Shown here: positions 16,283 through 24,766 of the stretch, piece by piece
Layout: each line of letters opens with the position of its first letter
How positions within the stretch are numbered: position 1 is the stretch's first letter
Assembly: GCA_965214475.1 (NCBI GenBank)
Contig: OZ243953.1
Span: 868,001-932,000 of the forward strand
Reading direction: 5' to 3'
From: SIRX01 sp965214475
GTDB taxonomy: Bacteria; Actinomycetota; Rubrobacteria; Rubrobacterales; Rubrobacteraceae
Length of the DNA stretch: 64,000 nucleotides
Notes under the pieces: generated by a model
Databases searched by the model: none
What the model was told of the DNA's origin: nothing
What the model saw: the letters and a program-made list of their open reading frames with translations, nothing else
Made by a program: the position numbers and the translations under genes

Positions 16283-17197
16283 CTAGAAAGAAATTGTTTC
16301 GGCCAGCTCCATAAGTCGCCGGAGCCGGTGGTTTGCCGCACTCTTGCTGAGCCCTCCGATCCGGGCCAATTCGTGGAGCGAAGCGTCCGGGTATTCGAGG
16401 CGGAGGTCCCTCATCTCCCGTAGGGCAGGGGGTAGTTCGTCGGGGTCCAGAGCTTCCAAAACTTTTTGCTGGCGGGCGGCGGCGAGCGCGGTACGACCGG
16501 CGTTGGCAGAGTCGAAGTTGGTGACCCGGTTCGCGTTTGCCTTCGCCTCGCCGAGAACGGCCCGCGCCTCGTACTCGAGTACAGCTTCGTTGAGATCCAT
16601 CTGGGAGAGCAGGGTCGTTACTCCGTCGGCGCTTTTGGTGTAGGCGACCCACCGGCCGCGGCGCCGGGCGGTCTTCAGCGGGGCACGGGAAAACTCGACG
16701 ATCCGCCGGATGAAATCTCCGTCGCGGTGAACGAACTCCAGGTGATGATCCCGGCCCGGGCGGGTTACGGAACCGACCCCTTGGAACGCGCCCCTGAGGT
16801 ATGCGGTGCGGTCCACCGTGCTCCGGGAAAAACGGACGACCTGCAACTTCTCCACGGACTCCGAAACCCCAGGGTCTTCGACCCGAACGGCGTAGCGGGC
16901 CCGGCCGAAGCTATCCGGCTCTACCGGAAACAGCCGGGGTTCCAGTCCGAGCTCCCGGCGCCAGAGACGCACTACCGAGCGGGCCACGGCAGCGCTGCGA
17001 GTTTTCAAGGTAATGCCCAAACTATCCCGGACGCCGATGGCATCCACCAACCCGGCAAGTTCCGCGCGGTGGGCGCGCTGATGAGCGGCGGAGGTCTCTG
17101 AGGCTAACTGACGCCGGATCTCAGAGGCAAACGAGGCCAGCTTCGCACACCGCCTCCGCGAGCCGATCCGGATCGTGTCGGACCCCGCCTCCGGCAT
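16283..17197 (-). CDS. whiA: WhiA-type DNA-binding regulator
   Basis: This is the conserved Gram-positive WhiA regulator (sporulation and cell-division control in Streptomyces). It has an N-terminal LAGLIDADG-like domain (VYLRGAFQGVGSVTRPG-type segment, ~130-150) and a C-terminal helix-turn-helix (LHELARIGGLSKSAANHRLRRL). The start is unclear. The ATG at 17197 overlaps yvcK by 77 bases and has no Shine-Dalgarno. The family N-terminus aligns best from the CTG at 17140 (LASFASEIRRQL), which has GGAGG 12 bases upstream. With the ATG the protein has 304 residues, close to the family length. It is coupled to yvcK upstream and gap downstream. Confidence 0.9.
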   Translation of the reverse strand: MPEAGSDTIRIGSRRRCAKLASFASEIRRQLASETSAAHQRAHRAELAGLVDAIGVRDSLGITLKTRSAAVARSVVRLWRRELGLEPRLFPVEPDSFGRARYAVRVEDPGVSESVEKLQVVRFSRSTVDRTAYLRGAFQGVGSVTRPGRDHHLEFVHRDGDFIRRIVEFSRAPLKTARRRGRWVAYTKSADGVTTLLSQMDLNEAVLEYEARAVLGEAKANANRVTNFDSANAGRTALAAARQQKVLEALDPDELPPALREMRDLRLEYPDASLHELARIGGLSKSAANHRLRRLMELAETISF

Positions 17198-18083
17198 CTT
17201 GGGCGAGTAACGGAGCCTCCCATACCCTTACGCCAAGCGTCCCTGCGGCCTCCCGGTCGAGCTCGACAGGTGCGGCACCTTCGGCGGCGTAGCGGGCTAC
17301 CAGATCTTCCGACAACTTACCGCTATGAACGAGCACGCCCGTCAGGACCGGCCCGACATGCTCCGCTATAGCCCGTAGATGATCTGAGAGCACAAATCCA
17401 TCTGTCTCACCCGGCTGGGTCATAACGTTCGCCACGTAGAGCACGGGTCCGGGAAAAGTAGCCAGGGCCTCCCGCACCCCGAGACCCAACAGAGCCGGTA
17501 TCGTACTGGTAAACAGGCTTCCGGCACTCAGAACTACTATGTCCGCCCTTTCTACGGCCGAGATCACACCGGGCGGGGCCACGACCCCGGTGGGCTCTAC
17601 AGAAACCGAAGAAACCCCTCTCCCCACTTCCCTCGCCACTGTTTCACCGTGAGAAATTGAACCGTCGGTGTGTCGAACGACCAGTGTCAGGCTCTCTACG
17701 GCCGCCGGGAAGACCCGGCCTTCGATCCTGAGAAAATTTCCGGCCTGCTCGACGCCTTCGCAGAATCCGCCGGCCATATCCGCCAATGCCGCGATAATAA
17801 TGTTACCGACGGAATGATCTTTCAGGTCACCCGGGGCACCGAAACGGTAGTTAAAGACCTCTGCTAGTCGCTCCCGGCCCGACAACGCCACCAAGCAATT
17901 CCTAACGTCCCCGGGCGGGGCCACGCCAAGCTCCTGTCGCAGCCGTCCGCTGGACCCTCCGTCGTCGGCCACCGTAACGACCGCCGTAAGGTCCGCAACC
18001 CTTCCCTTTAATCCCCGGAGCAGAACGGGTAGCCCCGTGCCCCCACCAAAGGCTACGACCCTCAGATCTTCAGCGCCACTCAT
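17121..18083 (-). CDS. yvcK: YvcK/CofD-like gluconeogenesis factor
   Basis: This 320-residue member of the CofD-like YvcK family has VVAFGGGTGLPVLLRGLK at its N-terminus. VVTVADDGGSSGRLR and PPGDVRNCLVAL follow, the sugar-nucleotide-binding part of the family. YvcK is needed for growth on gluconeogenic carbon sources and for cell shape, and in Bacillus it binds UDP-GlcNAc. It is adjacent to whiA as usual, but the customary rapZ is absent and folD occupies that position. Confidence 0.93.
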   Translation of the reverse strand: MSGAEDLRVVAFGGGTGLPVLLRGLKGRVADLTAVVTVADDGGSSGRLRQELGVAPPGDVRNCLVALSGRERLAEVFNYRFGAPGDLKDHSVGNIIIAALADMAGGFCEGVEQAGNFLRIEGRVFPAAVESLTLVVRHTDGSISHGETVAREVGRGVSSVSVEPTGVVAPPGVISAVERADIVVLSAGSLFTSTIPALLGLGVREALATFPGPVLYVANVMTQPGETDGFVLSDHLRAIAEHVGPVLTGVLVHSGKLSEDLVARYAAEGAAPVELDREAAGTLGVRVWEAPLLAQDAGGGVRHDPDRLAEAVCEAGLVCL

Positions 18084-18121
18084 GTTTCACTGGTCATACT
18101 CATCCGTATTCTCGGATCGTA

Positions 18122-18982
18122 CTATAGGCTTCGCGCGTCTTCGGCGACCCGGGCCGCTTCCAGCGTATTGTAGAGGAGCATCGCCCGCGTCATCGGGCCG
18201 ACGCCTCCGGGGACCGGGGAGATCCAGGCCGCCTTAGACTCTACCTCCTCGAACTTTACGTCCCCCGTAAGACCACCATCCTCCTTGCGATGGATGCCCA
18301 CGTCCACCACGACCGCTCCTTCTTTGATGTACTCGGCTCCGACCATCTCCCGACGACCGATGGCGGCGACCAGCACGTCCGCCCGGCGCGCGACTTCCGG
18401 CAGATTCTTTGTGCGTGAGTGGCAGACAGTGACCGTGGCGTTCTCAGCCAGGAGGAGCTGGACGAGTGGTTTACCGACGAGGTTAGACCGACCCAGCATC
18501 ACGGCTTCTTTGCCCTCTAACTCGATTTCGTTGCGTTTGAGCGTCTGGATGATGCCGTGCGGTGTGCAGGGCAAAAGGCTCGGCAGGCCCACCGCGAGCC
18601 TTCCGGCGCTCGTGGAACTCAGACCATCTACGTCTTTAGAGGGGTCTATTCGAGAGATGAGATCCAACGAGTCGAGCCCGTCCGGTAGCGGTAGCTGGAT
18701 AAAAAAGCCGGAGACAGCCTCATCTTCGTTGAGCTCTTCTACGAGCATCGCCAATTCCTTTTGGGGCACATCCTCTGCAAAACGGTGGGCTTTCGACTCG
18801 ATGCCGACTTCGGCTGAGTCGTTCTGTTTGTTTCGCACGTACGTAACGGAGGCCGGATCCTCTCCAACGAGTATTACGTCCAGCCGCACCGCGCGGCCGC
18901 GGGCTTGGAGCTCTGCCACTCCTTCGGCAACTTCGGCCTTGACCTGGGCGGCTACGGCCTTGCCGTCGAGTATTTGCGCCAC
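18122..18982 (-). CDS. folD: Bifunctional methylenetetrahydrofolate dehydrogenase/cyclohydrolase
   Basis: This 286-residue enzyme interconverts 5,10-methylene-THF and 10-formyl-THF. Recognisable are VGEDPASVTYVRNKQ with the cyclohydrolase Lys, GFFIQLPLPDGLD, the KDVDGLSS loop, CTPHGIIQTLKR, the NADP-binding VMLGRSNLVGKPLVQLL, and PVPGGVGPMTRAMLLYNT at the end. It starts at GTG one base after the pyrophosphatase stop. Confidence 0.96.
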   Translation of the reverse strand: MAQILDGKAVAAQVKAEVAEGVAELQARGRAVRLDVILVGEDPASVTYVRNKQNDSAEVGIESKAHRFAEDVPQKELAMLVEELNEDEAVSGFFIQLPLPDGLDSLDLISRIDPSKDVDGLSSTSAGRLAVGLPSLLPCTPHGIIQTLKRNEIELEGKEAVMLGRSNLVGKPLVQLLLAENATVTVCHSRTKNLPEVARRADVLVAAIGRREMVGAEYIKEGAVVVDVGIHRKEDGGLTGDVKFEEVESKAAWISPVPGGVGPMTRAMLLYNTLEAARVAEDARSL

Positions 18983-18983
18983 C

Positions 18984-20606
18984 TTAGAGGACCGCCAGGA
19001 GCTTTGGCGCCACCTGTTTTTTGCGGCTCATAACGCCCGGCAGGTCGATGATACTGTCTTTGGTCCGGGCGTCGAAAGCCCGCTCCACAAGCGTACAATC
19101 TCCAGCGCATAGAAGCTCGGTCCCGCCCTCGATTATGTCCGTAACCATGAGCGCGGAGAAAACATATTCGTTCTCCCGAAGCTTCTCCTCCAGTGCTTCT
19201 ATAAGCTCGTTTTTGCGATCCATTACAGCGGTTCCAACCGTCTCTACCTGAGAGATGCTCATTTTTTCCCCGGAGTTCGTCGCGTACTCCTTTGCGTCCC
19301 GGGCGATGATCTCCTCTGCCGACAGGTCCGAAACGTCCGATGAGACTTCGAACATCTCCATCCCGAACTCTTTCGCGTCCAGGTCGAGCAATTCTTCCAG
19401 ATACTGGACCATTTCGTGATCCCGGTCGGTAGTGGTCGGGGAGTTGAGGATCACCGTATCGGAGAGAATTGCCGCCAGCAGCATCTTCGCCGTCGACTCT
19501 TCCGGTTCGAGCTCGCTGGCCCGGTAGCGCTCGATCAATAAAGTAGCGGTCGAACCTACCGGGTCGAAGGTGGCCGGTATCGGGGTATTGGTCTCCAGGT
19601 CTCCGACGTGGTGGTGGTCCAGAATTTCGACGACCTGCGCCTTCTCGACGCCATCCACGCTCTGTCCTATCTCCGCGTGATCCACTAGCGCGACCTTACG
19701 CGGCTCCGGATTAAGCAAATTGGTACGGGTTACGACCCCGATTGGCACGTTGTTTTCATCCACCGCGATGGCCGCCCGGTAGTGGACCTCCATCACCTGC
19801 TCCGTTATATCCGTAATGAAGCTGTCCGGGTTTACGGTCAGGGGGTCTTCGCTCATGACCTCCCAGCAGGGCACGGCAAGCTGTATCATCCGGCTGGTGA
19901 CGTAAGAGTCCATTGGCGAGAGTACGACGCTGACGCCTTTCTGCTTAGCCATCTCCAGCACCTCATTATCGGGACGCTTGCCGTTGGAGACTACGAGCAC
20001 CCCCGCGCCAAGCTCTATCGCCCTTCGCTGTCCCTTATAGCGGTCCCCGATCACCACCACGTCACCAGGGTCCATTGACTGTCCCATCGAGTCTACGCCC
20101 ATCGAGATGACCCATAGCTTACCGGAGGACTTTCTGTCCTCTCCGGCGAGTAACTCTCCCTGAAGCACCTCGACCATGGAATCTACGGAAACCGGGCTCT
20201 CGGCGAACGTCGAGGTCTCCCGCGACTCCCGGATATACATGCGGGCAAGATCCCGCTCCGTTATGAGCCCGATGAGCAAACGATCATCGTCCACTATCGG
20301 GACCTGGCTTATGTTTCTCTCGGCCATCATGAGGCCTACATTGTGCAACGGATCATTCTTACCGGCGACCGCCACATCGTCACTCATCACGTCCTTGACC
20401 CGGAGCTTTATGTGGCTGATTCGTTTAGGAGACGACGCTCCACTCTTATCCAACGCCCACTGAGTCTGGGAGTTCACCTCCCCGAGCCGGGCCGGCGTGT
20501 AGTAGTTCTCCTCATCCAGCAGGTTCTTCAACTCTGCATAACCGATAGCCGAGGCTATGGTATCCGTATCAGGGTTCTTGTGTCCTGTTACATAAACTTG
20601 CGACAA
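18984..20606 (-). CDS. CBS/DRTGG-containing Mn-dependent inorganic pyrophosphatase
   Basis: This 540-residue family II pyrophosphatase of the nucleotide-regulated type hydrolyses PPi to phosphate. The DHH catalytic domain is split by an insert: GHKNPDTDTIASAIGY at the N-terminus binds metal. Next come a CBS motif (~70-130), a DRTGG domain (~150-245) and a second CBS motif (~250-300). The catalytic domain resumes with VALVDHAEIGQS, ILDHHHVGD and the C-terminal DHHA2 domain with SRKKQVAP. Members with this layout are inhibited by AMP/ADP and activated by ATP or diadenosine polyphosphates. It is immediately upstream of folD. Confidence 0.94.
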   Translation of the reverse strand: MSQVYVTGHKNPDTDTIASAIGYAELKNLLDEENYYTPARLGEVNSQTQWALDKSGASSPKRISHIKLRVKDVMSDDVAVAGKNDPLHNVGLMMAERNISQVPIVDDDRLLIGLITERDLARMYIRESRETSTFAESPVSVDSMVEVLQGELLAGEDRKSSGKLWVISMGVDSMGQSMDPGDVVVIGDRYKGQRRAIELGAGVLVVSNGKRPDNEVLEMAKQKGVSVVLSPMDSYVTSRMIQLAVPCWEVMSEDPLTVNPDSFITDITEQVMEVHYRAAIAVDENNVPIGVVTRTNLLNPEPRKVALVDHAEIGQSVDGVEKAQVVEILDHHHVGDLETNTPIPATFDPVGSTATLLIERYRASELEPEESTAKMLLAAILSDTVILNSPTTTDRDHEMVQYLEELLDLDAKEFGMEMFEVSSDVSDLSAEEIIARDAKEYATNSGEKMSISQVETVGTAVMDRKNELIEALEEKLRENEYVFSALMVTDIIEGGTELLCAGDCTLVERAFDARTKDSIIDLPGVMSRKKQVAPKLLAVL

Positions 20607-20673
20607 CTAATTCTCCTTTTGACGACTGCGCGTCCCCCCTTGGCAAGCAAGTTCTACCCGTTTGCGAACACGC

Positions 20674-22809
20674 TCAAGCTTTACTCAAAGGTGCGATCTC
20701 CGGCACGAGCGTCCTCTCTTCCGTACCGAACCTTACGACTATCTTCCCGGCTCCGGACTCAATGACCTCACCGACGCCGAACTTCGCGTGCCGAACCTTT
20801 TCGCCCGCGCTAAAACTGGTCGAACCTACTTTCTCCGGCGCACCCCGCAGCGGCAAGGCTCCGCCCCAGCCTCCCATTCCCCGGGCAGCGGAACCACTCG
20901 GCAGGGTCCCGGACTTGAACTCTTCCGGTATCTCGGACAGGAATCTGGAAGGCATCTGGTACTCTCGCTCCCCCCAGTTGGAGCGCAGCTTGGCGTAGGA
21001 GAGCGTGAGCGACTCCATAGCCCGCGTAATACCCACGTAACACAACCGGCGCTCCTCCTCCAGGTTCTGTTCATCTAGAGATCGGGCATGCGGGAAGGTC
21101 CCCTCCTCCATCCCTACGATAAACACGTGCGCGTACTCTAACCCCTTGGCGTTGTGCAACGTCATCAGGGTGACGCTTCCGCCGCTAGTGACGGTATCCG
21201 CCTGCGAGTAGAGCGCCTGTTCCTGCAGGAAGCCCGCCAGCGTCGGTTCGGCTTCGACCCGCTCGTACTCGCGGGCGGCGTTTATAAGCTCCTCCAGGTT
21301 CTCTAGACGCGACTCGGCCTCGATGGTCCGCTCGGCCTCTAACTCACCTTTGTAACTGGATTCGTTCAGTACGGCCTCGATGATCTCCGTCGGCGACACT
21401 TCTTGGGCGGCGACCCGCCAGCCCTCGAAAAGCTCCCGTACCGAGTGACAAGACTTTTGAGCCTTGCCCGTAACACCTGCTTCGCCGGCTTCGTCAAGTG
21501 CTTCGTAGAGCGAGGTGCCGTTTCTCCGCGCATGGTCCTGCAGCTTCGCCACCGAGGTCGCGCCCAATCCACGCTTCGGCACGTTGACGATCCGCTCCAG
21601 CGAAGCGCCGTCGGCCGGATTGGCGATCACGGCCAGGTAAGCCATGGCGTCCTTGATCTCCGCCCGCTCGTAGAACCGCACGCCCCCAACCACCTGATAC
21701 GGAACCCCCTCCCGCACCAACACGTCCTCCAAAGCCCGGCTCTGCGCGTTCGTCCGGTAAAAAGCCGCAATATCCCTGGGAGAAGCGCCATCTTCCATCA
21801 GCCGCTCGATCTCCGAGACCACGAACCGTGCCTCCGCGTACTCATCCGAAGCCGTAAAGACACGAATCCCTTCTCCTTCATCCCCCGCCGTCCACAACTC
21901 CTTAGCTTTGCGCGAAGAGTTATTCGCCACCACAGCGTTAGCGGCTTTCAGAATAGTCTGCGTCGAGCGGTAATTCTGCTCCAGCTTCACAACCCTCGTC
22001 TCGGGATAGTCCCGCTCGAAGTCCAGAATGTTCCGGATATCTGCGCCTCTCCACCCGTACACTGATTGATCATCATCGCCGACGCAACACAAGTTGCGAT
22101 GTGCGGCGGCCAGTATATTAACGAGCCTGTACTGGGCGTGGTTAGTATCCTGGTACTCGTCCACGTGGACGTATTTGAAGCGCTGCTGGTAGCGTTCGCG
22201 GACTTCGGAGAAGAGTTCGAGAAGGGCGACTGTCTGCATGATGAGGTCGTCGAAATCCATAGCGTTGTTTTCGTAGAGGCGTTTCTGGTAGAGGTCGTAG
22301 ACTTCGGCGACGTTCTCGGCGATGTAGCCTTCGGTGTTTCGGAGGTAGTCATCGGGGCTCATCAGGACGTTTTTTGCGTTGGAGATCTGGGACTGGAAAG
22401 AGCGTGGGTTGAAGCGTTTGGGATCTTTTCCGATCTCGATAATGCAGCGCTTGACGAGCCGGACCTGATCCGCGCCGTCGTAAATCGTGAACTCCCGCTT
22501 ATACCCTAACTTCTCCGCATGGACCCGCAGCAACCGGGCGCAGAGGGCGTGGAAAGTGGAGACCCACATCTTGCGTGACTCAGGACCGACGAGCAGTGCC
22601 ACTCGGTCTTTCATCTCGGCGGCGGCTTTGTTGGTGAAGGTTATGGCAAGGACCTCATCCGGTTCCGCGAGCCCCTGATCTATGATGTGGGCGATTCGGT
22701 GCGTGAGTACGCGGGTCTTCCCGCTGCCAGCCCCAGCCAGGATAAGTAGCGGTCCATTAGTGTTCTCGACAGCTTCTTGCTGCGTAGGATTTAGCGATTC
22801 CAGAAGCAT
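20674..22809 (-). CDS. pcrA: ATP-dependent DNA helicase PcrA/UvrD
   Basis: This 711-residue superfamily 1A 3'-5' helicase acts in nucleotide excision and mismatch repair and removes RecA from DNA. Motifs in order: Q motif LNPTQQEAVEN, Walker A GAGSGKTRVL, Ia ITFTNKAAAEMKDRV, II VHVDEYQDTNHAQY, III VGDDDQSVYGWRGAD, IV LEQNYRST, V TLHNAKGLEYAHVFI, VI EERRLCYVGITRA. The C-terminal ~60 residues end in a Tudor-like segment (GEKVRHAKFGVGEVIESGAGKIVVRF), as in PcrA. It probably heads the long minus-strand run. Confidence 0.96.
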   Translation of the reverse strand: MLLESLNPTQQEAVENTNGPLLILAGAGSGKTRVLTHRIAHIIDQGLAEPDEVLAITFTNKAAAEMKDRVALLVGPESRKMWVSTFHALCARLLRVHAEKLGYKREFTIYDGADQVRLVKRCIIEIGKDPKRFNPRSFQSQISNAKNVLMSPDDYLRNTEGYIAENVAEVYDLYQKRLYENNAMDFDDLIMQTVALLELFSEVRERYQQRFKYVHVDEYQDTNHAQYRLVNILAAAHRNLCCVGDDDQSVYGWRGADIRNILDFERDYPETRVVKLEQNYRSTQTILKAANAVVANNSSRKAKELWTAGDEGEGIRVFTASDEYAEARFVVSEIERLMEDGASPRDIAAFYRTNAQSRALEDVLVREGVPYQVVGGVRFYERAEIKDAMAYLAVIANPADGASLERIVNVPKRGLGATSVAKLQDHARRNGTSLYEALDEAGEAGVTGKAQKSCHSVRELFEGWRVAAQEVSPTEIIEAVLNESSYKGELEAERTIEAESRLENLEELINAAREYERVEAEPTLAGFLQEQALYSQADTVTSGGSVTLMTLHNAKGLEYAHVFIVGMEEGTFPHARSLDEQNLEEERRLCYVGITRAMESLTLSYAKLRSNWGEREYQMPSRFLSEIPEEFKSGTLPSGSAARGMGGWGGALPLRGAPEKVGSTSFSAGEKVRHAKFGVGEVIESGAGKIVVRFGTEERTLVPEIAPLSKA

Positions 22810-22851
22810 TGCGAGAGAGTATAGCAGTACCAGAAAGCCGTCTCCGGCCCG

Positions 22852-23517
22852 CTACGACGCCCGCCGGAACCTGTGGACCAGCACTTCTATATCCCTTTCT
22901 CCTTGCCGGACGGTCTCGATTTGCGTCGTACGAGTAAAGCCCTTTGCAAACATCATTTCGCGGAAGCGGGGTGTATCTCTACGCCGAGGTGTGGAGATCA
23001 AGGCTTCGCCGCCTGGCGCGAGTAGGCTCGGTATCAGCGCCGCAAGAGCCGGCACGTTCCGCTCTTCATAAAGCACGTCGGCAGCGAGCACGAGATCGAA
23101 CCGTCCGGAGCCTACTACGGTTGGTGAGTGCCAGTCCAGGTGAGCCGTGGCTAATTCCCGCCTCGTGTTGGTCTTCGCGTTCTGCCGTGCGAACTCCATG
23201 GCGATCTCGTAATGGTCGGTGGCCGTTACTTCAGCGCCCCGATCCAGGGCTACGACCGAGGGAAGGCCAACGCCGCAACCTAGCTCTATGACCCTCTTGC
23301 CCGACAAGTTTCGTTCGGCAATATAGCGGGCAAGGGCTGTGGCGCTCGACCAAATCACCGCCCAGTACGGCAACCGTTCGTCTAGGTCGAACTCTTCCTC
23401 GTCTATAAGGGCTTCGGCCGAATCCGGATGAGCCAGGTAATAAAACTTCCCGTCGACTTCCACGCGGGACTCGGTCAGGCTCGTACGGCCCGAAAGGTGT
23501 ACTCGCAGGTCCTGCAA
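22852..23517 (-). CDS. Class I SAM-dependent methyltransferase (METTL16/NNT1-like group)
   Basis: This ~221-residue methyltransferase starts at TTG 23517; an upstream in-frame ATG would run through the Rrf2 gene and add a basic low-complexity tail. The SAM-binding motif I is VIELGCGVGLPSVVALDRGAEVTATDHYE, and motif IV is FDLVLAADVLYEERNVPALAALIPSLL. LPYWAVIWSSATALARYI just before motif I is typical of the 'methyltransferase-16' family, which modifies lysines or small molecules. The substrate here is unknown. It lies 29 bases after the Rrf2 regulator and is probably cotranscribed. Confidence 0.85.
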   Translation of the reverse strand: MQDLRVHLSGRTSLTESRVEVDGKFYYLAHPDSAEALIDEEEFDLDERLPYWAVIWSSATALARYIAERNLSGKRVIELGCGVGLPSVVALDRGAEVTATDHYEIAMEFARQNAKTNTRRELATAHLDWHSPTVVGSGRFDLVLAADVLYEERNVPALAALIPSLLAPGGEALISTPRRRDTPRFREMMFAKGFTRTTQIETVRQGERDIEVLVHRFRRAS

Positions 23518-23546
23518 CTTACCGTGTTCCGGGGAGATTTCGGTTT

Positions 23547-23993
23547 CTAGACTACGGGTGTGGCTGCATGGGCTTCGCGGCTTTCGCGCTCGGCTTCGGC
23601 GAGTTGGGCGATGCTGTAACGGCCGAAGACGTCTTCCAGAGCTACCCGGGCTTCGTCCCAAACTTTGCTGGTAACACAGAGCGGGGCGTCTTTTATATAG
23701 CAGACGCCACCCGCGCTACATCGGGCTGGGCGGACTTCGCCATCCAGAATCTCTACGATGTCCAGGACGCTGAGTTCTTCGGGAGGCATGGCGAAGCAGT
23801 ATCCACCGTGCGCCCCGCGCCGGCTCTCCAAAACGCCGGCCCGACGGAGGTCGCCGAAGATCTGCTCCAGAAACCGTTCCGGTATGTGTTGGCGGCGGGC
23901 CACCTCTGCGACGCCGAGCGTCTCACCACATTCGTTCAACGCCAACTCGACCAGGGCCCGGGCCGCATACTTGCTTTTCTGCGTAAGCCTCAC
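23547..23993 (-). CDS. Rrf2-family transcriptional regulator with three cysteines
   Basis: This 148-residue winged-helix regulator starts with MRLTQKSKYAARALVELAL, as Rrf2 proteins do. The recognition region is VARRQHIPERFLEQIFGDLRRAGVLESRRGAHGGY. Three cysteines (92, 98 and 106; CX5CX7C) sit where IscR and NsrR bind a [2Fe-2S] or [4Fe-4S] cluster, so it may sense iron-sulfur status, NO or redox. No isc/suf genes are adjacent; the only apparent partner is the methyltransferase downstream. The start is GTG at 23993. Confidence 0.88.
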   Translation of the reverse strand: MRLTQKSKYAARALVELALNECGETLGVAEVARRQHIPERFLEQIFGDLRRAGVLESRRGAHGGYCFAMPPEELSVLDIVEILDGEVRPARCSAGGVCYIKDAPLCVTSKVWDEARVALEDVFGRYSIAQLAEAERESREAHAATPVV

Positions 23994-24007
23994 GAAAAAA
24001 TCACCAA

Positions 24008-24028
24008 CCTGAATTAAATATTCTCAGG
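24008..24028 (-). promoter_or_regulatory. Candidate Rrf2 autoregulatory site
   Basis: An AT-rich 21-bp imperfect palindrome with CCTGA and TCAGG ends, and an inner GAAT-N5-ATTC, lies 15 bases upstream of the Rrf2 GTG. Position and symmetry suit an operator. This is inference only. Confidence 0.3.
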
Positions 24029-24070
24029 ATAAGTGTAGCAGATATGCGCAAGTTGGGGCGCCTAAAAAGC

Positions 24071-24763
24071 CTATTCTTCCTCTATATCCCGGTTGAGATA
24101 CTGCTGCATGGCGCTCTCTATGCGCTGACCGGTTACGAGGAATACGGTGCGCCCACCAATACTGACGCCGTGGTCGGCGATACGTTCCAGGTAGTGAACC
24201 ATCAGGGCGGCCCGCATCCGCCACTCTGGGTCTCCGCCGCCGCCTGTCGAAGGGTTGGCGATGAGGTTGATGGCTTCGGAGTAGAGAAGGTCTACCTTGT
24301 CGTCAGCGGCCTGGAGGTTCCGGGCCGCCTCCGCATCCCGAGCCTTGAAGATTTCCATCCCGGTGTGAAAGATGTTTTTGGCCGACCGGGCCATCTCGAG
24401 TAAGGTATCTGAGAGTTCGTCGTCCCGTTCGCTCTCCGAAGTCTCGGTAATGGCGAGACAGATGTGCTCGGTGAGGGTGCCAGCCCGGACGAGGTGGTTG
24501 GTCAAGGCTTGCACCGTGTAGATCAGGCGCAGGTCTCCGGCGACCGGGGCCTGACGAGCCTGGAGGATCATGCACTCCTGATCCAGCTCCGCCCCCCGCG
24601 CTTTGTAGAGCACGTCCACCCCGACGACCCTCTCCGCGATCTCAGCGTCGTAAGACTCCATTGCTTCCGCCATGTACGCCAGGGACCGCTCGACGTCACC
24701 GCCCAGCTCCACGACCTCATCTACTAGTTGCTTGAGTTCCTCTTGAAAAGCTTGCCGGGGCAT
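24071..24763 (-). CDS. phoU: Phosphate transport regulator PhoU
   Basis: This 230-residue all-helical protein has two PhoU repeats. The metal-binding E/DxxxD-type motifs can be seen at AEMAEAMESYDAEIAERVVGVD in the first repeat and at FHTGMEIFKARDAEAARNLQAADDKVD in the second. PhoU links the Pst transporter to the PhoR/PhoP two-component system and restrains phosphate uptake. It is the last gene of the pst operon, three bases after pstB. Confidence 0.95.
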   Translation of the reverse strand: MPRQAFQEELKQLVDEVVELGGDVERSLAYMAEAMESYDAEIAERVVGVDVLYKARGAELDQECMILQARQAPVAGDLRLIYTVQALTNHLVRAGTLTEHICLAITETSESERDDELSDTLLEMARSAKNIFHTGMEIFKARDAEAARNLQAADDKVDLLYSEAINLIANPSTGGGGDPEWRMRAALMVHYLERIADHGVSIGGRTVFLVTGQRIESAMQQYLNRDIEEE

Positions 24764-24766
24764 GTC

